From positions 13,797,670-13,861,669 of the forward strand of contig CM069594.1 in NCBI GenBank assembly GCA_035771175.1: a DNA stretch of 64,000 nt, read 5' to 3'. The notes under the pieces were generated by a model. That model searched no databases, was not told where the DNA came from, and worked only from the letters and a program-made list of their open reading frames with translations. This DNA comes from Paratinospora sagittata. Lineage: Eukaryota > Streptophyta > Magnoliopsida > Ranunculales > Menispermaceae. The stretch's first letter is position 1. Every line of letters starts with the position of its first letter. The position numbers were made by a program, and so were the translations under genes. Below, one piece after another: positions 23,075 to 35,760 of the stretch.

Positions 23075-24227
23075 ACCTGTATTGCATCAAGAACACATCA
23101 AACAATAGCTTTCGAAGTCTACAAAGATCAAGCTCGAAGAACGAAAACATATCTCATGTCTAAGCCATTAGTTTGATCTTTGGTGTGTAGGGTAACCTCT
23201 CGATCAAAGTCAGCACTAAAACTCTGAAAATTGCAAAGTTTTCAAAATCACTTCGATATAGTATTTCATTTTGAAAAAATATTTTCCGTAAGGTTTTAAT
23301 CATAATTTCAACGAGTTTTGAATTATTTAAAAGTGTTTTGAGTCAATGGAATGGTTCTTGAGTGTCAAAATATTAATTTTTCAAAAATAAGGCTATCCAG
23401 CAATTTGCCAAAATTCTCGAGAAGGCACTAACGCACTATCAGTGTTGATAGCACGTTGACAGGGTTCTATAATAAGACATTTGTTTTTTCTTCAAAATTG
23501 TCTATAGCGCGCTATCCCCTTTGATGACTCGCTATAAAGCTGTTGCCTTAATCTTTTCATTTTTAGTAAAATGGGCAATAGAGCGCTATAGGCCTTGATA
23601 ACACGGTATCGGAAAGTCTAAAAAACTCAAGCTCTCTAGTTTGTGTATATCGACCTGCTATCTGTCAATAGAGAACATGATACACAACCAAATAGCACTC
23701 TATCCACGTCTGACAACAAAATCAGATATTTCTAACGAGAAAAATGTGGGCACTTCTGCTTGCTCGATTTTTCTATTCCTTACACAGTTTTGCCAGGTTA
23801 TCTTAATTGAAATATGCTCTACGAACACCTAGATGATTCCCTTTGTCTCGCACGCCCAAAACAACTTTAGATTAAACAATGTTTTGAATTCAAATCATTT
23901 TGTACTCACTTGCTCTTTAACCTGCAACTTCTATTTTTATAAAACACTCATTCTCTGATTTTCAAAAATACAACACGCACGATTTTTGTAAGTTAGATTG
24001 AGCTTTCCAAAGAGTTTTTCAAGAGAAGAAAGTAATGATTCTTGCATTTGCCAAAACAAGCTTCGAATTGAATCAAAATTGCAATCTGTCTTGATGATAA
24101 CGTCATTGTTGAGCAAGTTCTTCATTTTATCCCTTTTGTGCTTAGATTTGCAGAGGGTATCCATTGTTTTAAACTGTAAGTATATGAAGTGGTCTCGGTA
24201 TGATAACACATCAAAAAAGAACACAAC
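23075..24227 (+). repeat. Satellite monomer M21, type D, 1,153 bp
   Basis: Left part is the cgaaaac / taagcc class. Private gttgacaggg and a broken second palindrome (aatagagcgc). It has the tatg end. It is followed by a cgaaatc-class monomer, the single exception to the usual linkage of tatg ends with cgaaaac starts. Confidence 0.95.
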
Positions 24228-25381
24228 ACCTGTATTGCATCAAGAACACATCAAACAATAGCTTTCGAAATCTACAAAGATCAAGCTCGAAGAACGAAGA
24301 CATATCTCATGTCTAATGCATTAGTTTGATCTTTGGTGTGTAGGGTAACCTCTCGATCAAACTCAGCACTAAAACACTAAAAATTGCAAAGTCTTCAAGA
24401 TCACTTCGATATAGTATTTCATTTTGAAAAAATGTTTTCCGTAAGGTTTTAATCATAATTTCAACGAGTTTTGAATTATTTAAAAGTGTTTTGAGTCAAT
24501 GGAATGGTTCTTGAGTGTCAAAATATTAATTTTTCAAAAATAAGGCTATCCAGCAATTTGCTAAAATTCTCGAGAAGGCACTAACGCACTATCAGTGTTG
24601 ATAGCACGTTGATAGGGTTCTATAATAAGACATTTGTTTTTTCTTCAAAATTGTCTATAGCGCGCTATCCCCTTTGATGACTCGCTATAAAGCTGTTGCC
24701 TTAATCTTTTCATTTTTAGTAAAATGGGCAATAGCGCGCTATAGGCCTTGATAACACGGTATCGGAAAGTCTAAAAAACTCAAGCTCTCTAGTTTGTGTA
24801 TATCGACCTGCTATCTGTCAATAGAGAACATGATACACAACCAAATAGCACTCTATCCACGTCTGACAACAAAATTAGATATTTCTAACGAGAAAAATGT
24901 GGGCACTTCTGCTTGCTCGATTTTTTTATTCCTTACACAGTTTTGCCAGGTTATCTTAATTGAAATATGCTCTACGAACACCTAGATGATTCCCTTTGTC
25001 TCGCACGCCCAAAACAACTTTAGATTAAACAATGTTTTGAATTCAAATCATTTTGTACTCACTTGCTCTTTAACCTGCAACTTCTATTTTTATAAAACAC
25101 TCATTCTCTGATTTTCAAAAATACAACACGCACGATTTTTGTAAGTTAGATTGAGCTTTCCAAAGAGTTTTTCAAGAGAAGAAAGTAATGATTCTTGCAT
25201 TTGCCAAAACAAGCTTCGAATTGAATCAAAATTGCAATCTGTCTTGATGATAACGTCATTGTTGAGCAAGTTCTTCATTTTATCCCTTTTGTGCTTAGAT
25301 TTGAAGAGGGTATCCATTGTTTTAAACTGTGAGTATATGAAGTGGTCTCGGTAAGATAACAACATCAAAAAAGAACACAAC
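24228..25381 (+). repeat. Satellite monomer M22, type D, 1,154 bp
   Basis: Left part has cgaaatc, aacactaaaa and tttgctaaaa, shared only with M41 about 21.9 kb away. The aaaattagat segment is shared with M18. Private tttgaagagg. Right part has ctgtgag. Confidence 0.95.
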
Positions 25382-26535
25382 ACCTGTATTGCATCAAGAA
25401 CACATCAAACAATAGCATTCGAAGTCTACAAAGATCAAGCTCGAAGAACGAAGACATATCTCATGTCTAATGCATTAGTTTGATCTTTGGTGTGTAGGGT
25501 AACCTCTCGATCAAACTCAGCACTAAAACTCTGAAAATTGCAAAGTCTTCAAGATCACTTTGATATAGTATTTCATTTTGAAAAAATGTTTTCCGTAAGG
25601 TTTTAATCATAATTTCAACGAGTTTTGAATTATTTAAAAGTGTTTTGAGTCAATGGAATGGTTCTTGAGTGTCAAAATATTAATTTTTCAAAAATAAGGC
25701 TATCCAGCAATTTGCCAAAATTCTCGAGAAGGCACAAACGCACTATCAGTGTTGATAGCACGTTGATAGGGTTCTATAATAAGACATTTGTTTTTTCTGG
25801 AAAATTGTCTATAGCGCGCTATCCCCTTTGATGACTCGCTATAAAGCTGTTGCCTTAATCTTTTCATTTTTAGTAAAATGGGCAATAGCGCGCTATAGGC
25901 CTTGATAACACGGTATCGGAAAGTCTAAAAAACTCAAGCTCTTTAGTTTGTGTATATCGACCTGCTATCTGTCAATAGAGAACATGATACACAACCAAAT
26001 AGCACTCCATCCACGTCTGAGAACAAAAACATTTATTTCTAACGAGAAAAATTTGGGCACTTCTGCTTGCTCGATTTTTCTATTCCTTACACAGTTTTGC
26101 CAGGTTATCTTAATTGAAATATGCTCTACTAACACCTAGATGATTCCCTTTGTCTCGCACGCCCAAAACAACTTTAGATTAGACAATGTTTTGAAATCAA
26201 ATAATTTTGTACTCACTTGCTCTTTAACCTGCAACTTCTATTTTTATAAAACACTCATTCTCTGATTTTCAAAAATACAACACGCACGATTTTTGTAAGT
26301 TAGATTGAGCTTTCCAAAGAGTTTTTCAAGAGAAGAAAGTAATGATTCTTGCATTTGCCAAAACAAGCTACGAATTGAATCAAAATTGCAATCTGTCTTG
26401 ATGATAACGTCATTGTTGAGCAAGTTCTTCATTTTATCCCTTTTGTGCTTAGATTTGCAGAGGGTATCCATTGTTTTAAACTGTAAGTATATGAAGTGGT
26501 CTCGGTAAGATAACAACATCAAAAAAGAACACAAC
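25382..26535 (+). repeat. Satellite monomer M23, type A, 1,154 bp
   Basis: Private atagcattcg, cactttgata and ttagacaatg. Shares gcacaaacgcac with M19. The EcoRI palindrome is destroyed by gaaatcaaataa. Right part has gcatttgcc and ctacgaatt. Confidence 0.95.
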
Positions 26536-27688
26536 ACCTGTATTGCATCAAGAACACATCAAACAATAGCTTTCGAAATCTACAAAGATCAAGCTCGAAG
26601 AACGAAGACATATCTCATGTCTAATGCATTAGTTTGATCTTTGGTGTGTAGGGTAACCTCTCGATCAAACTCAGCACTAAAACTCTAAAAATTGCAAAGT
26701 CTTCAAGATCACTTCGATATAGTATTTCATTTTGAAAAAATGTTTTCCGTAAGGTTTTAATCATAATTTCAACGAGTTTTGAATTATTTAAAAGTGTTTT
26801 GAGTCAATGGAATGGTTCTTGAGTGTCAAAATATTAATTTTTCAAAAATAAGGCTATCCAGCAATTTGCCAAAATTCTCGAGAAGGCACTAACGCACTAT
26901 CAGTGTTGATAGCACGTTGATAGGGTTCTATAATAAGGCATTTGTTTTTTCTTCAAAATTGTCTATAGCGCGCTATCCCCTTTGATGACTCGCTATAAAG
27001 CTGTTGCCTTAATCTTTTCATTTTTAGTAAAATGGGCAATAGCGCGCTATAGGCCTTGATAACACGGTATCGGAAAGTCTAAAAAACTCAAGCTCTCTAG
27101 TTTGTGTATATCGACCTGCTATCTGTCAATAGAGAACATGATACACAACCAAATAGCACTCTATCCACGTCTGAGACCAAAATCAGATATTTCTCACGAG
27201 AAAAATGTGGGCACTTCTGCTTGCTCGATTTTTTTATTCCTTATACAGTTTTGCCAGGTTATCTGAATTGAAATTTGCTCTACTAACACCTAGATGATTC
27301 CCTTTGTCTCGCACGCCCAAAACAACTTTAGATTAAACAATGTTTTGAATTCAAATCATTTTGTACTCACTTGCTCTTTAACCTGCAACTTCTATTTTTA
27401 TAAAACACTCATTCTCTGATTTTCAAAAATACAACACGCACGATTTTTGTAAGTTAGATTGAGCTTTCCAAAGAGTTTTTCAAGAGAAGAAAGTAATGAT
27501 TCTTGCATTTGCCAAAACAAGCTTCGAATTGAATCAAAATTGCAATCTGTCTTGATGATAACGTCATTGTTGAGCAAGTTCTTCATTTTATCCCTTTTGT
27601 GCTTAGATTTGCAGAGGGTATCCATTGTTTTAAACTGTAAGTATATGAAGTGGTCTCGGTATGATAACACATCAAAAAAGAACACAAC
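26536..27688 (+). repeat. Satellite monomer M24, type C, 1,153 bp
   Basis: Sibling of M20. Private gaaatttgctc. Ends in the short tatg form. Confidence 0.95.
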
Positions 27689-28842
27689 ACCTGTATTGCA
27701 TCAAGAACACATCAAACAATAGCTTTCGAAGTCTACAAAGATCAAGCTCGAAGAACGAAAACATATCTCATGTCTAAGCCATTAGTCTGATCTTTGGTGT
27801 GTAGGGTAACCTCTCGATCAAAGTCAGCACTAAAACTCTGAAAATTGCAAAGTTTTCAAAATCACTTCGATATAGTATTTCATTTTGAAAAAATATTTTC
27901 CGTAAGGTTTTAATCATAATTTCAACGAGTTTTGAATTATTTAAAAGTGTTTTGAGTCAATGGAATGGTTCTTGAGTGTCAAAATATTAATTTTTCAAAA
28001 ATAAGGCTATCCAGCAATTTGCCAAAATTCTCGAGAAGGCACTAACGCACTATCAGTGTTGATAGCACGTTGATAGGGTTCTATAATAAGACATTTGTTT
28101 TTTCTTCAAAATTGTCTATAGCGCGCTATCCCCTTTGATGACTCGCTATAAAGCTGTTGCCTTAATCTTTTCATTTTTAGTAAAATGGGCAATAGCGCGC
28201 TATAGGCCTTGATAACACGGTATCGGAAAGTCTAAAAAACTCAAGCTCTCTAGTTTGTGTATATCGACCTGCTATCTGTCAATAGAGAACATGATACACA
28301 ACCAAATAGCACTCTATCCACGTCTGACAACAAAATCAGATATTTCTAACGAGAAAAATGTGGGCACTTCTGCTTGCTCGATTTTTCTATTCCTTACACA
28401 GTTTTGCCAGGTTATCTTAATTGAAATATGCTCTACGAACACCTAGATGATTCCCTTTGTCTCGCACGCCCAAAACAACTTTAGATTAAACAATGTTTTG
28501 AATTCAAATCATTTTGTACTCACTTGCTCTTTAACCTGCAACTTCTATTTTTATAAAACACTCATTCTCTGATTTTCAAAAATACAACACGCACGATTTT
28601 TGTAAGTTAGATTGAGCTTTCAAAAGAGTTTTTCAAGAGAAGAAAGTAATGATTCTTGCATTTGCCAAAACAAGCTTCGAATTGAATCAAAATTGCAATC
28701 TGTCTTGATGATAACGTCATTGTTGAGCAAGTTCTTCATTTTATCCCTTTTGTGCTTAGATTTGCAGAGGGTATCCATTGTTTTAAACTGTAAGTATATG
28801 AAGTGGTCTCGGTAAGATAACAACATCAAAAAAGAACACAAC
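27689..28842 (+). repeat. Satellite monomer M25, type D, 1,154 bp
   Basis: Left part is the cgaaaac / taagcc class. Private attagtctga and ctttcaaaagag; the latter puts a stop in the minus-strand open frame. Right part has ctgtaag with a taag end. Confidence 0.95.
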
Positions 28843-29997
28843 ACCTGTATTGCATCAAGAACACATCAAACAATAGCTTTCGAAGTCTACAAAGATCAAG
28901 CTCGAAGAACGAAGACATATCTCATGTCTAATGCATTAGTTTGATCTTTGGTGTGTAGGGTAACCTCTCGATCAAACTCAGCACTAAAACTCTGAAAATT
29001 GCAAAGTCTTCCAAATCACTTCGATATAGTATTTCATTTTGAAAAAATGTTTTCCGTAAGGTTTTAATCATAATTTCAACGAGTTTTGAATTATTTAAAA
29101 GTGTTTTGAGTCAATGGAATGGTTCTTGAGTGTCAAAATATTAATTTTTCAAAAATAAGGCTATCCAGCAATTTGCCAAAATTCTCGAGAAGGCACTAAC
29201 GCACTATCAGTGTTGATAGCACGTTGATAGGGTTCTATAATAAGACATTTGTTTTTTCTGGAAAATTGTCTATAGCGCGCTATCCCCTTTGATGACTCGC
29301 TATAAAGCTGTTGCCTTAATCTTTTCATTTTTAGTAAAATGGGCAATAGCGCGCTATAGGCCTTGATAACACGGTATCAGAAAGTCTAAAAAACTCAAGC
29401 TCTTTAGTTTGTGTATATCGACCTGCTATCTGTCAATAGAGAACATGATACACAACCAAATAGCACTCTATCCATGTCTGAGAACAAAATCAGATATTTC
29501 TAACGAGAAAAATTTGGGCACTTCTGCTTGCTCGATTTTTCTATTCCTTACACAGTTTTGCCAGGTTATCTTAATTGAAATATGCTCTACGAACACCTAG
29601 ATGATTCCCTTTGTCTCGCACGCCCAAAACAACTTTAGATTAAACAATGTTTTGAATTCAAATCATTTTGTACTCACTTGCTCTTTAACCTGCAACTTCT
29701 ATTTTTATAAAACACTCATTCTCTGATTTTCAAAAATACAACACGCACGATTTTTGTAAGTTAGATTGAGCTTTCCAAAGAGTTTTTTCAAGAGAAGAAA
29801 GTAATGATTCTTGCATTTGCCAAAACAAGCTTCGAATTGAATCAAAATTGCAATCTGTCTTGATGATAACTTCATTGTTGAGCAAGTTCTTCATTTTATC
29901 CCTTTTGTGCTTAGATTTGCAGAGGGTATCCATTGTTTTAAACTGTGAGTATATGAAGTGGTCTCGGGAAGATAACAACATCAAAAAAGAACACAAC
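28843..29997 (+). repeat. Satellite monomer M26, mixed type (gagaac with taacg), 1,155 bp
   Basis: The longest unit. An extra T in gagttttttcaag (near 29785) accounts for it. Diagnostic segment reads catgtctgagaac followed by taacg, which fits neither A nor E. Has ctggaaaa, and ends in tctcgggaag, a form otherwise seen in M39, M41, M45 and M46. Confidence 0.95.
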
Positions 29998-31150
29998 ACC
30001 TGTATTGCATCAAGAACACAGCAAACAATAGCTTTCGAAGTCTACAAAGATCAAGCTCGAAGAACGAAGACATATCTCATGTCTAATGCATTAGTTTGAT
30101 CTTTGGTGTGTAGGGTAACCTCTCGATCAAACTCAGCACTAAAACTCTGAAAATTGCAAAGTCTTCAAGATCACTTCGATATAGTATTTCATTTTGAAAA
30201 AATGTTTTCCGTAAGGTTTTAATCATAATTTCAACGAGTTTTGAATTATTTAAAAGTGTTTTGAGTCAATGGAATGGTTCTTGAGTGTCAAAATATTAAT
30301 TTTTCAAAAATAAGGCTATCCAGCAATTTGCCAAAATTCTCGAGAAGGCACTAACGCACTATCAGTGTTGATAGCACGTTGATAGGGTTCTATAATAAGA
30401 CATTTGTTTTTTCTGGAAAATTGTCTATAGCGCGCTATCCCCTTTGATGACTCGCTATAAAGCTGTTGCCTTAATCTTTTCATTTTTAGTAAAATGGGCA
30501 ATAGCGCGCTATAGGCCTTGATAACACGGTATCAGAAAGTCTAAAAAACTCAAGCTCTTTAGTTTGTGTATATCGACCTGCTATCTGTCAATATAGAACA
30601 TGATACACAACCAAATAGCACTCTATCCACGTCTGTGAACAAAATCAGATATTTCTAACGAGAAAAATTTGGGCACTTCTGCTTGCTCGATTTTTCTATT
30701 CCTTACACAGTTTTGCCAGGTTATCTTAATTGAAATATGTTCTACTAACACCTAGATGATTCCCTTTGTCTCGCACGCCCAAAACAACTTTAGATTAAAC
30801 AATGTTTTGAATTCAAATCATTTTGTACTCACTTGCTCTTTAACCTGCAACTTCTATTTTTATAAAACACTCATTCTCTGATTTTCAAAAATACAACACG
30901 CACGATTTTTGTAAGTTAGATTGAGCTTTCCAAAGAGTTTTTTCAAGAGAAGAAAGTAATGATTCTTGCATTTGCCAAAACAAGCTTCGAATTGAATCAA
31001 AATTGCAATCTGTCTTGATGATAACGTCATTGTTGAGCAAGTTCTTCATTTTATCCCTTTTGTGCTTAGATTTGCAGAGGGTATCCATTGTTTAAACTGT
31101 AAGTATATGAAGTGGTCTCGGTATGATAACACATCAAAAAAGAACACAAC
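29998..31150 (+). repeat. Satellite monomer M27, type B, 1,153 bp
   Basis: Private acagcaaac, caatatagaac and atgttctac. Carries the extra T in gttttttc, the lost T in ttgtttaaac and the tatg end, which together give 1,153 bp. Confidence 0.95.
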
Positions 31151-32302
31151 ACCTGTATTGCATCAAGAACACATCAAACAATAGCTTTCGAAGTCTACAA
31201 AGATCAAGCTCGAAGAACGAAAACATATCTCATGTCTAATGCATTAGTTTGATCTTTGGTGTGTAGGGTAACCTCTCGATCAAAGTCAGCACTAAAACTC
31301 TGAAAATTGCAAAGTTTTCAAAATCACTTCGATATAGTATTTCATTTTGAAAAAATATTTTCCGTAAGGTTTTAATCATAATTTCAACGAGTTTTGAATT
31401 ATTTAAAAGGGTTTTGAGTCAATGGAATGGTTCTTGAGTGTCAAAATATTAATTTTTCAAAAATAAGGCTATCCAGCAATTTGCCAAAATTCTCGAGAAG
31501 GCACTAACGCACTATCAGTGTTGATAGCACGTTGATAGGGTTCTATAATAAGACATTTGTTTTTTCTTCAAAATTGTCTATAGCGCGCTATCCCCTTTGA
31601 TGACTCGCTATAAAGCTGTTCCCTTAATCTTTTCATTTTTAGTAAAATGGGCAATAGCGCGCTATAGGCCTTGATAACACGGTATCGGAAAGTCTAAAAA
31701 ACTCAAGCTCTCTAGTTTGTGTATATCGACCTGCTATCTGTCAATAGAGAACATGATACACAACCAAATAGCACTCTATCCACGTCTGACAACAAAATCA
31801 GATATCTAACGAGAAAAATGTGGGCACTTCTGCTTGCTCGATTTTTCTATTCCTTACACAGTTTTGCCAGGTTATCTTAATTGAAATATGCTCTACGAAC
31901 ACCTAGATGATTCCCTTTGTCTCGCACGCCCAAAACAACTTTAGATTAAACAATGTTTTGAATTCAAATCATTTTGTACTCACTTGCTCTTTAACCTGCA
32001 ACTTCTATTTTTATAAAACACTCATTCTCTGATTTTCAAAAATACAACACGCACGATTTTTGTAAGTTAGATTGAGCTTTCCAAAGAGTTTTTCAAGAGA
32101 AGAAAGTAATGATTCTTGCATTTGCCAAAACAAGCTTCGAATTGAATCAAAATTGGAATCTGTCTTGATGATAACGTCATTGTTGAGCAAGTTCTTCATT
32201 TTATCACTTTTGTGCTTAGATTTGCAGAGGGTATCCATTGTTTTAAACTGTGAGTATATGAAGTGGTCTCGGTAAGATAACAACTTCAAAAAAGAACACA
32301 AC
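31151..32302 (+). repeat. Satellite monomer M28, type Ds, 1,152 bp
   Basis: First Ds copy: cagatatctaac (EcoRV site at 31801). Has aaaagggtttt, gttcccttaa, tggaatctg and atcactttt. Private caacttcaaa. Closest to M31. Confidence 0.95.
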
Positions 32303-33455
32303 ACCTGTATTGCATCAAGAACACATCAAACAATAGCTTTCGAAGTCTACAAAGATCAAGCTCGAAGAACGAAGACATATCTCATGTCTAATGCATTAGT
32401 TTGATCTTTGGTGTGTAGGGTAACCTCTCGATCAAACTCAGCACTAAAACTCTGAAAATTGCAAAGTCTTCAAGATCACTTCGATATAGTATTTCATTTT
32501 GAAAAAATGTTTTCCGTAAGGTTTTAATCATAATTTCAACGAGTTTTGAATTATTTAAAAGTGTTTTGAGTTAATGGAATGGTTCTTGAGTGTCAAAATA
32601 TTAATTTTTCAAAAATAAGGCTATCCAGCAATTTGCCAAAATTCTCGAGAAGGCACTAACGCACTATCAGTGTTGATAGCACGTTGATAGGGTTCTATAA
32701 TAAGACATTTGTTTTTTCTGGAAAATTGTCTATAGCGCGCTATCCCCTTTGATGACTCGCTATAAAGCTGTTGCCTTAATCTTTTCATTTTTAGTAAAAT
32801 GGGCAATAGCGCGCTATAGGCCTTGATAACACGGTATCAGAAAGTCTAAAAAACTCAAGCTCTTTAGTTTGTGTATATCGACCTGCTATCTGTCAATAGA
32901 GAACATGATACACAACCAAATAGCACTCTATCCACGTCTGTGAACAAAATCAGATATTTCTAACGAGAAAAATTTGGGCACTTCTGCTTGCTCGATTTTT
33001 CTATTCCTTACACAGTTTTGCCAGGTTATCTTAATTGAAATATGCTCTACTAACACCTAGATGATTCCCTTTGTCTCGCACGCCCAAAACAACTTTAGAT
33101 TAAACAATGTTTTGAATTCAAATCATTTTGTACTCACTTGCTCTTTAACCTGCAACTTCTATTTTTATAAAACACTCATTCTCTGATTTTCAAAAATACA
33201 ACACGCACGATTTTTGTAAGTTAGATTGAGCTTTCCAAAGAGTTTTTTCAAGAGAAGAAAGTAATGATTCTTGCATTTGCCAAAACAAGCTTCGAATTGA
33301 ATCAAAATTGCAATCTGTCTTGATGATAACGTCATTGTTGAGCAAGTTCTTCATTTTATCCCTTTTGTGCTTAGATTTGCAGAGGGTATCCATTGTTTAA
33401 ACTGTAAGTATATGAAGTGGTCTCGGTATGATAACACATCAAAAAAGAACACAAC
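32303..33455 (+). repeat. Satellite monomer M29, type B, 1,153 bp
   Basis: Near copy of M27, with the extra T, lost T and tatg end. Private gagttaatgg. Confidence 0.95.
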
Positions 33456-34608
33456 ACCTGTATTGCATCAAGAACACATCAAACAATAGCTTTCGAAGTC
33501 TACAAAGATCAAGCTCGAAGAACGAAAACATATCTCATGTCTAATGCATTAGTTTGATCTTTGGTGTGTAGGGTAACCTCTCGATCAAAGTCAGCACTAA
33601 AACTCTGAAAATTGCAAAGTTTTCAAAATCACTTCGATATAGTATTTCATTTTGAAAAAATATTTTCCGTAAGGTTTTAATCATAATTTCAACGAGTTTT
33701 GAATTATTTAAAAGGGTTTTGAGTCAATGGAATGGTTCTTGAGTGTCAAAATATTAATTTTTCAAAAATAAGGCTATCCAGCAATTTGCCAAAATTCTCG
33801 AGAAGGCACTAACGCACTATCAGTGTTGATAGCACGTTGATAGGGTTCTATAATAAGACATTTGTTTTTTCTTCAAAATTGTCTACAGCGCGCTATCCCC
33901 TTTGATGACTCGCTATAAAGCTGTTGCCTTAATCTTTTCATTTTTAGTAAAATGGGCAATAGCGCGCTATAGGCCTTGATAACACGGTATCAGAAAGTCT
34001 AAAAAACTCAAGCTCTCTAGTTTGTGTATATCGACCTGCTATCTGTCAATAGAGAACATGATACACAACCAAATAGCACTCTATCCACGTCTGTGAACAA
34101 AATCAGATATTTCTAACGAGAAAAATTTGGGCACTTCTGCTTGCTCGATTTTTCTATTCCTTACACAGTTTTGCCAGGTTATCTTAATTGAAATATGCTC
34201 TACTAACACCTAGATGATTCCCTTTGTCTCGCACGCCCAAAACAACTTTAGATTAAACAATGTTTTGAATTCAAATCATTTTGTACTCACTTGCTCTTTA
34301 ACCTGCAACTTCTATTTTTATAAAACACTCATTCTCTGATTTTCAAAAATACAACACGCACGATTTTTGTAAGTTAGATTGAGCTTTCCAAAGAGTTTTT
34401 TCAAGAGAAGAAAGTAATGATTCTTGCATTTGCCAAAACAAGCTTCGAATTGAATCAAAATTGCAATCTGTCTTGATGATAACGTCATTGTTGAGCAAGT
34501 TCTTCATTTTATCCCTTTTGTGCTTAGATTTGCAGAGGGTATCCATTGTTTAAACTGTAAGTATATGAAGTGGTCTCGGTATGATAACACATCAAAAAAG
34601 AACACAAC
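33456..34608 (+). repeat. Satellite monomer M30, type B, 1,153 bp
   Basis: Left part as M28/M31 (cgaaaac, aaaagggtttt, gtctacagcgc); right part as M27/M29 (type B, extra T, lost T, tatg). A Ds-to-B chimera that may have arisen by unequal exchange. Confidence 0.95.
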
Positions 34609-35760
34609 ACCTGTATTGCATCAAGAACACATCAAACAATAGCTTTCGAAGTCTACAAAGATCAAGCTCGAAGAACGAAAACATATCTCATGTCTAATGC
34701 ATTAGTTTGATCTTTGGTGTGTAGGGTAACCTCTCGATCAAAGTCAGCACTAAAACTCTGAAAATTGCAAAGTTTTCAAAATCACTTCGATATAGTATTT
34801 CATTTTGAAAAAATATTTTCCGTAAGGTTTTAATCATAATTTCAACGAGTTTTGAATTATTTAAAAGGGTTTTGAGTCAATGGAATGGTTCTTGAGTGTC
34901 AAAATATTAATTTTTCAAAAATAAGGCTATCCAGCAATTTGCCAAAATTCTCGAGAAGGCACTAACGCACTATCAGTGTTGATAGCACGTTGATAGGGTT
35001 CTATAATAAGACATTTGTTTTTTCTTCAAAATTGTCTACAGCGCGCTATCCCCTTTGATGACTCGCTATAAAGCTGTTCCCTTAATCTTTTCATTTTTAG
35101 TAAAATGGGCAATAGCGCGCTATAGGCCTTGATAACACGGTATCGGAAAGTCTAAAAAACTCAAGCTCTCTAGTTTGTGTATATCGACCTGCTATCTGTC
35201 AATACAGAACATGATACACAACCAAATAGCACTCTATCCACGTCTGACAACAAAATCAGATATCTAACGAGAAAAATGTGGGCACTTCTGCTTGCTCGAT
35301 TTTTCTATTCCTTACACAGTTTTGCCAGGTTATCTTAATTGAAATATGCTCTACGAACACCTAGATGATTCCCTTTGTCTCGCACGCCCAAAACAACTTT
35401 AGATTAAACAATGTTTTGAATTCAAATCATTTTGTACTCACTTGCTCTTTAACCTGCAACTTCTATTTTTATAAAACACTCATTCTCTGATTTTCAAAAA
35501 TACAACACGCACGATTTTTGTAAGTTAGATTGAGCTTTCCAAAGAGTTTTTCAAGAGAAGAAAGTAATGATTCTTGCATTTGCCAAAACAAGCTTCGAAT
35601 TGAATCAAAATTGGAATCTGTCTTGATGATAACGTCATTGTTGAGCAAGTTCTTCATTTTATCACTTTTGTGCTTAGATTTGCAGAGGGTATCCATTGTT
35701 TTAAACTGTGAGTATATGAAGTGGTCTCGGTAAGATAACAACATCAAAAAAGAACACAAC
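34609..35760 (+). repeat. Satellite monomer M31, type Ds, 1,152 bp
   Basis: EcoRV site at 35259. Has aaaagggtttt and gtctacagcgc in common with M30, and the right part (tggaatctg, atcactttt, ctgtgag) in common with M28. Private caatacagaac. Confidence 0.95.

Larger units (their letters stand above)
19614..24227. repeat. Four-monomer higher-order repeat, copy 1 (M18-M21)
   Basis: A 4,614-bp unit of types D-A-C-D. It shares with the next unit the rare variants gacaacaaaattagat (M18/M22), gcacaaacgcac (M19/M23), aaggcatttg (M20/M24) and taagccatta (M21/M25), each in the same order and spacing. Confidence 0.8.
24228..28842. repeat. Four-monomer higher-order repeat, copy 2 (M22-M25)
   Basis: A 4,615-bp unit of types D-A-C-D, paired with M18-M21. 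The left part of M22 (cgaaatc, aacactaaaa, tttgctaaaa) does not match the left part of M18 (cgaaaac, taagcc), so the duplication breakpoint lies inside the monomer rather than at the phase chosen here. Confidence 0.78.
29998..35760. repeat. B/Ds local amplification block (M27-M31)
   Basis: M27, M29 and M30 share gagttttttcaag (one extra T) and ttgtttaaactg (one T lost). M28, M30 and M31 share aaaagggtttt. M28 and M31 share the 2-bp deletion giving cagatatctaac. The order B-Ds / B-B-Ds suggests duplication of a B-Ds dimer, with one extra hybrid monomer (M30). Confidence 0.78.
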
